From Desulfovibrio sp. (GTDB taxonomy: Bacteria > Desulfobacterota > Desulfovibrionia > Desulfovibrionales > Desulfovibrionaceae): a stretch of 13,911 bases of DNA. Every line of letters begins with the position of its first letter. Within the stretch, counting starts at the first letter, position 1. This document shows, in pieces, positions 1-5,789 of the stretch. The position numbers and the translations under genes were made by a program. The notes below the pieces were generated by a model, which saw nothing but the letters and a program-made list of their open reading frames with translations, was not told the origin of the DNA and made no database searches. The stretch is taken from the NCBI GenBank assembly GCA_022837365.1, contig JALHHV010000082.1, positions 1-13,911 on the forward strand, read 5' to 3'.

Positions 1-1316
1 AGCTGTTCGTCGATGTCGAACAGGCTCATGCGCAGCAGTTGTTCGCGGGTGTGCCCGGTCTGGTGTTCCGCCTCGGGGTTGGCGTCCAGGATGCGGCCGC
101 CGCCGTCCACGATGTAGATGGCGTCGCCCGCGCTCTCCACCAGCATGCGCAGCCGCAGTTCGCTGCGGCGCAGGGCTTCCTCGGCCCGGCGCTGCTCGGT
201 GACGTCGGTGATGATGGAGTACAGCAGGGGTTCGCCGTGCAGCACCAGGGTGCCGGTGTTGGCTTCCACGTCGCGGATGGCGCCGTCGGCCAGCCGGTGG
301 CGGAAGCGGAAACGCCGTTTCTCGCCCCGCGCGGCCGACGAAAGCTCGCCGCGCAGCGCGCCGGGCGGCAGGGTGTTGATGTCCGAGATGTGCATGGTGC
401 GCAGCACGTCGCGCGGCCAGCCGTAGAATGCGGCGGCGGCGGGGCTGGCGTCGCGGATGGCCCTGGTGGCGGGGTCGATGAGCAGGGCCACCACGTGGTT
501 GTTCTCGAACAGCCCCCGGTAGCGGGACTCGCTTTCGCGCAGGGCGCGGCCGGCGCGCAGCCGTTCCAGTTCCGCCGTGGCGCGCCCGGCCAGGACGCGC
601 ATCAGCGCCGTGCCCTCGCCGGTGGGTGGGGCCATGGGCTGGTCGTGGAACACGGCCAGCACGCCCAGGGGGGTGCCGTGCGCGTCGCGCAGGGCAAGGC
701 CCATGTAGGACCGGATGCCCAGCGAGAGGTGCAGTTCGGCCTTGGGAAAGGCCCCCTGCACGCCGTCGGGGTACACGCACAGGTCCGGGGAATTGAGGGC
801 GCGCGCACAGGGGGTGCCGTGCAGGGCGTAGTCGAAGGGCTCGGCAGGCGCGTTGCCCAGCCAGGCGGCCAGCACGCGCAGGGTGCCGCCGCCATCGCCC
901 CGTTGGTCCGTTTCGCCCCGTTCGCTCAGTTCGGCCAGTTCGCTCAGTTCGCCCACCAGGGCGTAGCGCGCGCCAAGGCCCTTGGCCAGTTGCTGCACCA
1001 GCATCCGGAAGAATTCCTGCTCCACCAGCGGCGAGGTGATCTGCACGATGCCGCGCAGGGTGCTTTCCGCCCGGTCCAGAGCGCGGCGGGTGCGGCGTGC
1101 GCGGCGCAGGCGCAGGGCCAGCCACAGCAGCAGGGCGGCGGCGGGGAAAATCAGCGCGGCATGGTCGATGAGCTGCCCCCACCACGGTGCGGGGGGCAGG
1201 ACGCCGGACGGGGCGGCCGCGCCGGGCACGGCGGCTCCGCACAGCACTGCCGCCAGGGCGAGGGTGACAAGCCGGACTGCAATGGATGCGGATCCGGAAT
1301 GATGCACGCTGGGCAT
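1..1316 (-). CDS. Membrane-anchored GAF/PAS sensor protein, N-terminal part (gene runs off left edge)
   Basis: A frame open from the ATG at 1316 to the window edge gives 438 residues with no stop. Residues about 14-36 look like a signal peptide or first membrane helix, and 50-70 form a hydrophobic helix ending in an Arg-rich stop-transfer stretch. Residues about 88-255 resemble a GAF domain. About 265-375 form a PAS domain closing with the typical DVTEQRRAEEAL junction, and a second PAS starts near 385 and is cut by the edge. Proteins of this plan sense small molecules or redox state and pass the signal to a histidine kinase, GGDEF or other output, which lies outside the window. The start is supported by GGGGAA about 7 bases upstream. 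Residues 123-135 hold an in-frame ELSELAELSE repeat. The class is fairly sure; the output domain is unknown. Confidence 0.8.
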   Translation of the reverse strand, partial: MPSVHHSGSASIAVRLVTLALAAVLCGAAVPGAAAPSGVLPPAPWWGQLIDHAALIFPAAALLLWLALRLRRARRTRRALDRAESTLRGIVQITSPLVEQEFFRMLVQQLAKGLGARYALVGELSELAELSERGETDQRGDGGGTLRVLAAWLGNAPAEPFDYALHGTPCARALNSPDLCVYPDGVQGAFPKAELHLSLGIRSYMGLALRDAHGTPLGVLAVFHDQPMAPPTGEGTALMRVLAGRATAELERLRAGRALRESESRYRGLFENNHVVALLIDPATRAIRDASPAAAAFYGWPRDVLRTMHISDINTLPPGALRGELSSAARGEKRRFRFRHRLADGAIRDVEANTGTLVLHGEPLLYSIITDVTEQRRAEEALRRSELRLRMLVESAGDAIYIVDGGGRILDANPEAEHQTGHTREQLLRMSLFDIDEQ

Positions 1317-1641
1317 GGCGGTTCCCCGTGGTCGGGTGGCGCGCCGGGTGCGGCGCGGGTGTTGCGTGTGGGCATCATACGCCAAAACCCGCGCCGCGCG
1401 ATATGAAAATATCGTGTTGCCGAAGGCCCCATGCCGGTGCGGCGGCAGATGGCGCGCAGGCTGGACAGGCAACCGGGTGGGCGACCGGGCTGAGGTGGGG
1501 CGGGGCGACGGGAAGTCCGCCGCCACGGCATGGAACAGGACCACACCTGCACGAAATAGATGCACCTTTGCCGGGCCTATGGTATGTAACGGCCAAGGTG
1601 GCGAATCCCCCACCACAAATTCAAGCACAAGGAGCGGACGC
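1317..1641. other. Intergenic region between divergent sensor and bacterioferritin genes
   Basis: No convincing gene lies in these 325 bases. They must hold the promoters of both flanking genes, since the sensor is read left and bacterioferritin right. The only clear structures are the palindrome at 1399-1414 and the ribosome site AAGGAG at 1629-1634. TATGGT and TATGTA near 1579-1588 could be -10 elements for bacterioferritin, but no good -35 is spaced correctly, so no promoter is assigned. Confidence 0.6.
1399..1414. promoter_or_regulatory. Perfect AT-containing palindrome, possible operator
   Basis: CGATAT, four bases, then ATATCG form a perfect 6-bp inverted repeat about 83 bases upstream of the sensor start, on the side from which that gene is transcribed. 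It stands out as AT-rich in GC-rich surroundings. It matches no regulator consensus that I recognise with confidence. Confidence 0.3.
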
Positions 1642-2241
1642 ATGAACAAAGCGACGAAACCGGCAAAAGCCAAGCCCGCCAAGCCCGCAGCGGCGGCCTC
1701 CTCCCCGCGCGAGGCCCGCAAGGCCAAGGTCATCGAGGTGCTGAACAGGGCGCGCGCCATGGAACTGAACGCCATCACCCAGTACATGAACCAGCACTAC
1801 GGGCTGGACAACATGGACTACGGCGCGCTGGCGGCGGACATGAAGCTGATCGCCATCGACGAGATGCGCCACGCCGAAATGTTCGCCGAGCGCATCAAGG
1901 AACTGGGCGGCGAGCCCACCACCGAGCGCGAGGGCGACCTGGTCAAGGCGCAGGACGTGCGGACCATCTTCCCCTACGACGCCGGGCTCGAGGACGACAC
2001 CATCGACGCCTACAACCAGTTCCTTCAGGTGTGTCGTGAATGTGGCGACAGCGTCAGCATGAAGCTGTTCGAGACCATCATCGAGGAGGAGCAGGTCCAT
2101 TTCAACCACTTCGACAACGTGGGCGAACACCTGAAGAACCTGGGCGACACCTACCTGTCGAAGATCGCGGGCACCTCGGCCTCCACCGGCCCCACCACCA
2201 AGGGCTTCCTGATCAGCAAGGGCGGCGCCGCCACGGGCTAG
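1642..2241 (+). CDS. bfr: Bacterioferritin (iron storage, diiron ferroxidase, haem-binding)
   Basis: This 199-residue ferritin-like protein stores iron in the cytoplasm by oxidising Fe(II) at a diiron centre inside a 24-subunit shell. Visible ligands by family pattern are E41, E74 with H77 (DEMRHAE), and E150 with H153 (EEEQVH). M67 in DMKLIAIDEM is at the usual haem-ligand position. The sequence from about residue 28 strongly resembles Desulfovibrio bacterioferritins. The first 27 residues are an unusual Lys/Pro/Ala tail with KPAK repeats. The start at 1642 is set by AAGGAG at 1629-1634; the frame is open further upstream but lacks another good ribosome site. It appears to be a single-gene unit ending at the terminator near 2325-2353. 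The C-terminal tail is Gly/Ala/Ser/Thr-rich. Confidence 0.95.
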   Translation: MNKATKPAKAKPAKPAAAASSPREARKAKVIEVLNRARAMELNAITQYMNQHYGLDNMDYGALAADMKLIAIDEMRHAEMFAERIKELGGEPTTEREGDLVKAQDVRTIFPYDAGLEDDTIDAYNQFLQVCRECGDSVSMKLFETIIEEEQVHFNHFDNVGEHLKNLGDTYLSKIAGTSASTGPTTKGFLISKGGAATG

Positions 2242-2262
2242 GCCCGCGTGCCCCCGCGCCAC

Positions 2263-2281
2263 GAAACGGGCGCGCCGTTTC
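2263..2281 (+). other. Hairpin just after bacterioferritin
   Basis: GAAACGG, five bases and CCGTTTC form a perfect 7-bp stem 22 bases after the bfr stop. There is no T-run, so it may be a 3' stabiliser or a secondary terminator ahead of the stronger one at 2325-2353. Confidence 0.45.
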
Positions 2282-2324
2282 ATGCCCGCGAGGGCGGGAC
2301 GGGGCGTCCCCGGCATTGCGCCAT

Positions 2325-2353
2325 ACGGCGGCACGGCAGCGTGCCGCCGTTTT
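2325..2353 (+). terminator. Intrinsic terminator of bfr
   Basis: A perfect 10-bp stem (2325-2334 with 2341-2350, ACGGCGGCAC/GTGCCGCCGT) has a 6-base loop that can close by one more G-C pair. TTTT at 2350-2353 follows directly. Orientation and position fit the end of the bfr transcript. Confidence 0.85.
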
Positions 2354-2501
2354 CGTTGGCGGAGGGGGAACGATGCGGCGCGGGGAGGGCAGGCGGGAAC
2401 TGCCGGGAACCGCCGGAAGCCGGGCCGGGCTGCCGCGCGGCAAGGGCTTCCGGCGTACGCAGGATGTTTTTGAAGCGGAAAGCACATCGAGTTCGTTTTT
2501 T

Positions 2502-2519
2502 AGTAATGTATACTTTACT
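2502..2519. promoter_or_regulatory. AT-rich promoter region with near-perfect palindrome upstream of the AAA ATPase
   Basis: An 18-bp palindrome, AGTAATGTA/TACTTTACT, is centred on GTATAC and has one mismatched pair. It contains TATACT at 2509-2514, a good -10 element about 35 bases before the ATPase start. The -35 candidate TCGAGT (2487-2492, 16-base spacing) is weak. The overlap suggests a regulator, or the ATPase itself, could block this promoter; that is inference. Confidence 0.45.
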
Positions 2520-2549
2520 TATTTTGCATCCGGAGATATTTTTCAGATC

Positions 2550-3980
2550 ATGAAAATACCCAAGGACGACCTCATCGGGGTGCTTGCCCAGTTCAACCCG
2601 TGGTGGCGGGGCGAGCCGGTGGCGGACCTGCCCGCGTGGCGCCGGGCGGCATTCCGCGAACTGCACGCCTGGGTCGCCGCGCCGCCGGCCCCCCGGGCCG
2701 TTCTGGTGTCCGGCGCCCGGCAGGTGGGCAAGACCACGCTGATGCTGCAAAGCATCGCCGAACTGATTGCCGGGGGCGTTCCCCCGGCCAACATCCTGTA
2801 CGCCACGTTCGACCATCCTCTGTTCAAGCTGGCCGGGATCGAGGCCGTGCTGGAGGCTTGGCGCGCCCGCGAGCCCGCCCTGCCGGGTCCGGAATTCCTG
2901 TTTCTGGACGAGGGGCAGTTCATCCGGGACTGGGGTACCTGGGTCAAGCATCAGGTGGATTTCTTCCGCAACCGGCGCATCGCGTTCACGGGGTCGGCCC
3001 TGCCGCTGCTGGAGGCCGGACAGGAGTCGGGCGTGGGCCGCTGGCACACCATCAAGCTGACCACCCTGTCCTTTTACGAGTACCTGCAGTTGAAGCGGAT
3101 CCCCCATTCGGAGATTCCGCCACTGCGCAGCCTGCGCGAAACGTTCGCCTGGCCCCAGGATGCGTTCTACCGGGTTGCCGAGATGGCCGCCCCGCTGGTG
3201 GGGCATTTCCACGACTATCTGGTGCGCGGGGGCTTTCCGCAGATCGCCCAGGTCGAAAGCGTGACGCAGGCGCAACGCCTGCTGCGCGAGGACGTGATCG
3301 ACAAGGTGCTCAAGCGGGACATGACGGTGCTGTTCGGGGTCCGCCGCGTGCTGGACCTGGAGCACACCTTTCTCTACCTGTGCATGCACGACGGGGGACT
3401 GCTGGATGTTCCCAACCTGTGCAAGAACCTTGAGGTCAAGCGCCCCACGGCGCTGAAGTACATCGACCTTCTTGAATCCACGCACCTCGTCTACAAGCTG
3501 CCGCCGCACGGGTACGGCAAGGATATCCTTCGGGCCAGATACAAGGTGTACCTGGCGGATGCCGCGCTGGCCCCGGCGGCCCTGCTGAAGGGCAAGGGGC
3601 TGATCGACGACCCGGTGGCATTGGGCGTGGCCACGGAAACGGCCGTGTTCAAGCACCTTTTCGCCCGGTACTACGCACGGGACGTGCGGTTCACCTACTG
3701 GCGCGACAAGAAGAACCGGGAAGTGGACCTTGTGGCGGACATGGGGGGCAAGCTCGTGCCCTTCGAGGTCAAGTACCGGGCGCAACACGCCGGGGCCGCC
3801 GAGTTGCAGGGGCTGCTGGAGTTCATGCGCGAACGCAAGGCCGAACGCGGCTATGCGGTCACCAAGTCACTGGGGGATTTCGGTCCTCTGGCGGGGCACG
3901 GCGGCGTCATGCGCATTCCCGCGCCCTTGCTGTGCTACTGGATGGGGCAGGGCGAGCTGGACGAACCCATCGAAGCGTGA
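2550..3980 (+). CDS. AAA_14 / DUF4143 family ATP-binding protein
   Basis: This is a 476-residue cytoplasmic ATPase of the widespread AAA_14-DUF4143 type, whose cellular role is generally unknown. The Walker A motif GARQVGKTT is at residues 55-63, Walker B FLFLDE at 116-121, and a sensor-like FTGSA at 146-150. A helical/winged-helix middle part follows (about 220-330). The C-terminal part carries REVDLVAD (about 390-397) and PFEVKYR (404-410), the pattern of a PD-(D/E)XK nuclease-like fold. The length is close to full for the family and no motif is broken. The ATG at 2550 follows a distant GGAG (2532-2535, 14 bases). The gene stands alone between two terminators, with an AT-rich upstream island unlike its surroundings, consistent with a horizontally mobile single gene. 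The product class is firm; the function is not. Confidence 0.9.
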   Translation: MKIPKDDLIGVLAQFNPWWRGEPVADLPAWRRAAFRELHAWVAAPPAPRAVLVSGARQVGKTTLMLQSIAELIAGGVPPANILYATFDHPLFKLAGIEAVLEAWRAREPALPGPEFLFLDEGQFIRDWGTWVKHQVDFFRNRRIAFTGSALPLLEAGQESGVGRWHTIKLTTLSFYEYLQLKRIPHSEIPPLRSLRETFAWPQDAFYRVAEMAAPLVGHFHDYLVRGGFPQIAQVESVTQAQRLLREDVIDKVLKRDMTVLFGVRRVLDLEHTFLYLCMHDGGLLDVPNLCKNLEVKRPTALKYIDLLESTHLVYKLPPHGYGKDILRARYKVYLADAALAPAALLKGKGLIDDPVALGVATETAVFKHLFARYYARDVRFTYWRDKKNREVDLVADMGGKLVPFEVKYRAQHAGAAELQGLLEFMRERKAERGYAVTKSLGDFGPLAGHGGVMRIPAPLLCYWMGQGELDEPIEA

Positions 3981-3988
3981 TGGACGGC

Positions 3989-4016
3989 GCATCGCGCCGG
4001 TTCGCGGGCGCGATGC
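3989..4016. other. Hairpin in the intergenic region after the AAA ATPase
   Basis: GCATCGCGCC and GGCGCGATGC form a perfect 10-bp stem with an 8-base loop, 8 bases after the ATPase stop. It has no T-run on either strand. It may protect the 3' end, or end the convergent cytochrome transcript read from the other side. Confidence 0.5.
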
Positions 4017-4023
4017 AAGGATG

Positions 4024-4050
4024 GCGCATCCCGTACGGGGTGCGCTTTTT
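4024..4050 (+). terminator. Intrinsic terminator of the AAA ATPase gene
   Basis: GCGCATCCC at 4024-4032 pairs with GGGGTGCGC at 4037-4045, with one G-T wobble and a GTAC loop. TTTTT at 4046-4050 follows directly. It ends the rightward ATPase transcript before the convergent cytochrome gene. Confidence 0.85.
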
Positions 4051-4077
4051 CCTTTCAGAACCGCGAGGGTGGGGCCG

Positions 4078-4392
4078 CTACTGGCAGACGGGCTTGGCCC
4101 CCGGCTGCTGCGCGGCCAGCCAGTCCACCACGGCGGGCTTTTCGGCCTCGCTGACCTGCGCGCCCTTGCCCATCATGCGGGTGACGGTGGTGTTCCAGGC
4201 TGCCTTGTCCTTGGCGCCCAGGTTGGCGCAGATGCGCTGGGTGTTGTGACACTTGGTGCAGGCGGACATGACGGTCCCGGCCGGGTCCTGGGCGATGGCG
4301 GAAGCGGCGGCAAATACGGCGAAACCGGCAAGGGCGGCGGACACGGCCAGGGCTGGCAGTATCCGGCTACGGAAGGTGGGCGTACGGCGCAT
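4078..4392 (-). CDS. Periplasmic monoheme c-type cytochrome (paralogue of the one at 12106-12444)
   Basis: This 104-residue protein has a Sec signal peptide (Arg-rich start, hydrophobic stretch at about 11-30, likely cleavage after SAIA near residue 34). One haem attachment site, CTKCH, is at residues 45-49. M73 is the best candidate for the distal haem ligand. Two further cysteines, C55 (in RICA) and C103 next to the C terminus, are kept at the same spacing in the paralogue, suggesting a disulphide. The start at 4392 follows AAGGAG at a good distance; an upstream in-frame ATG at 4452 would only add a leader before the signal peptide. It lies 150 bases downstream of tonB on the same strand and may be co-transcribed. 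Its role is presumably periplasmic electron transfer; the partner is unknown. Confidence 0.88.
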   Translation of the reverse strand: MRRTPTFRSRILPALAVSAALAGFAVFAAASAIAQDPAGTVMSACTKCHNTQRICANLGAKDKAAWNTTVTRMMGKGAQVSEAEKPAVVDWLAAQQPGAKPVCQ

Positions 4393-4542
4393 GGGCTGCT
4401 CCTTGGTTGAAGGGGATTGCCGCCATTGTACACGCCCGTGCGCCGGATGCAACGGGATGATGCGGGGCAGGGCGGGCAGGAGAGCGTGAAGCGGGGGGTG
4501 GCGCGGGGGCTTTGGAGGCGGAACGTTGCCTGGTACCGGATG

Positions 4543-5531
4543 TCAGCGCCGGTCCAGGTCGAAGCGTACGGGCAGGTGCACCCAGGTGGGCACGGCCCGC
4601 CCTTCGCGCGTGCCGGGGGTGAAGGTCCAACGAGTCACGGCGTCCACCGCGCACTGCTCGAAGATGCCGCCGGGCGTGGCCTCCAGCACGGAAACGTGGC
4701 GGGCGCGGCCCTGCTCGTCCACCAACAGACGCAGCACCACCCGGCCCTGCGTGCCGGTGCGCCGGGCCGGGTCGGGGTACTCCGGGGGCACCCTGTGGCG
4801 TACGGCGGGGCGCACGTCCACGTCGTGCGCCGCATAGCCGAACGGGCCAGCCGCGCCAGCCGCGCCGGATGCGCCGGACCCCGTACGCCCGGTTGCCCGC
4901 CGCCGGGCTCTCCCGCCGAGCCGCCGGGTCCGGTCCCGGCGGGTGCTCCGGCAAGTGTTCCGGCAAGTGTTCCGGTGGACGCTCCGTCCAGCCCATGCAC
5001 GTCGGACAGGCCGTCCGCCCCGGCGGTGCCGGGTGGGCCATCCGCCCGTGCCTCGGGAAGGACCGGGGGCTCTTCCGCATTGCGCCGCGCGGCATTCCCT
5101 TTCTCGGGCGCCGTCCGTTTCGGCTCCATCCGGGCGATCCCGGTCCGGACGGGCCGGGCAACCGGCGCAAGGCGTTGCATCGTGCCGCCAGCCGGGCCGG
5201 GCTCCGTCGCCGTTCCACCCGTGGCCGGGCCGCCCCCGGCAGGTCCCGGCGCTCCGCCGGGAAGTCCGGCCAGGCTGACCTCCAGGTACGCCACGCCTCC
5301 CTGGCCGTCACCGCCGCCACCCCCCATGGGCAGGGCCAACAGGAAAAAGGCCGCCAGTGCGTGCGCCAGCAGCGAACCCCACAGACACGGCCACCGCTTC
5401 CCGCACAGGCAAGACCACCCCAGCCACCACGAACCGCCCTGCCGGTCCGGTCCGTCCGCTCCGGGCTCCATCGTGACCGGCGGGCCGGGCGGGGCTATGT
5501 GCAGTGCGGTGCGCGCGGCGGGGCCGGGCAT
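4543..5531 (-). CDS. tonB: TonB-family energy transducer, split by an apparent -1 frameshift
   Basis: TonB links the ExbB/ExbD proton motor in the inner membrane to outer-membrane receptors. The N-terminal frame (ATG at 5531, preceded by AAAAGGAA) gives one hydrophobic anchor near GSLLAHALAAFFLLAL, a basic stretch, and a long Gly/Pro/Ala linker for spanning the periplasm. The C-terminal TonB domain is in a different frame, ending at the TGA at 4543-4545. It includes VPPEYPDPARR, TGTQGRVVLRLLVDEQG and VTRWTFTPG, the expected domain order. An upstream GTG at 5603 in the N-terminal frame is possible but has a poorer ribosome site. If read literally, the N-terminal frame runs into meaningless Arg/Cys/Trp-rich sequence and stops at 4635. 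One extra base in the C4 run at 4879-4882 would restore a smooth protein of about 329 residues. Either the gene is broken or the sequence has an error. It is divergent from the receptor at 5790. Confidence 0.82.
4879..4882 (-). other. Likely frameshift site in tonB (C4 run; G4 on the coding strand)
   Basis: The N-terminal TonB frame must shift by -1 to reach the C-terminal frame. Adding one G to GGGG here yields a continuous linker reading GVRGSGASGAAGAAGPFGY into the TonB domain. The neighbouring sequence offers no classical slippery heptamer in the needed phase. The exact base is inferred; any point between about 4850 and 4920 would also work. Confidence 0.55.
4947..4975 (-). repeat. 12-bp tandem repeat in the TonB linker
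   Basis: TCCGGCAAGTGT occurs twice exactly (4947-4958 and 4959-4970), then begins a third time. On the coding strand the repeat gives the amino-acid run GTLAGTLAG in the periplasmic linker. The repeat keeps the frame and may vary in copy number between strains. Confidence 0.7.
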
Positions 5532-5596
5532 GCGCGGTTCCTTTTCCGGGGGCAGGCCGTCACGGCCGGAGTCGCAATCCGGATTCGTGTTACGGG

Positions 5597-5664
5597 TTGA
5601 CACAAAATGAAAAAGTTTCTAGCGACAGTGCTACGTTTTATTACAAAGTGTAATTCTATTACAC
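5597..5664. promoter_or_regulatory. AT-rich divergent control region with ATTACA/TGTAAT half-site array
   Basis: This lies between divergent tonB and the TonB-dependent receptor. ATTACA (5640-5645), TGTAAT (5649-5654) and ATTACA (5658-5663) alternate in direction with 3-base gaps, giving two overlapping palindromes. The second extends to GTGTAAT-TCT-ATTACAC (5648-5664), perfect over 7 bp. A consensus -35 TTGACA is at 5597-5602, but its best -10 (TAGCGA, 17-base spacing) is poor. The arrangement looks like a cooperative binding site for a metal-responsive repressor such as a Fur-family protein. It is not the standard 7-1-7 Fur/Zur/PerR box, so the regulator is not assigned. Confidence 0.55.
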
Positions 5665-5789
5665 GAATTCACGCAAAAAGTCACACCGCGATACCCCGGC
5701 CGGGCGGAATCGCGCCGCACCGGAGCGAGGGGCACCGGATGCGGCGCTGTCTGGCGTCGGGGTTCGGGCAACCCGCAGCAGGAGGCAAC

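Noticed and set aside
39..1406. Long rightward reading frame opposite the sensor gene
   Set aside because: Low-complexity Gly/Ala/Gln/His composition, no recognisable domain, and it lies antisense to a frame with clear GAF and PAS sequence. It is a GC-rich shadow.
4860..4900. Programmed -1 frameshifting in tonB
   Set aside because: Direction fits, but no X-XXY-YYZ slippery heptamer is in phase and no conserved stimulator is evident; a simple one-base indel is more economical.
4367..5320. Leftward 317-codon frame within tonB
   Set aside because: Third frame of the tonB strand, Arg/Pro-rich, containing neither the anchor nor the TonB C-terminal motifs.
5587..5593. NikR-like half-site GTGTTAC upstream of tonB
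   Set aside because: The matching GTAACAC half-site is absent at the expected 13-14 base distance, so a nickel-regulator site is not supported.
5700..5789. Possible riboswitch (cobalamin or other) in the receptor leader
   Set aside because: Only a small GGGTT/AACCC hairpin is seen; no conserved cobalamin core or other known riboswitch pattern could be recognised.
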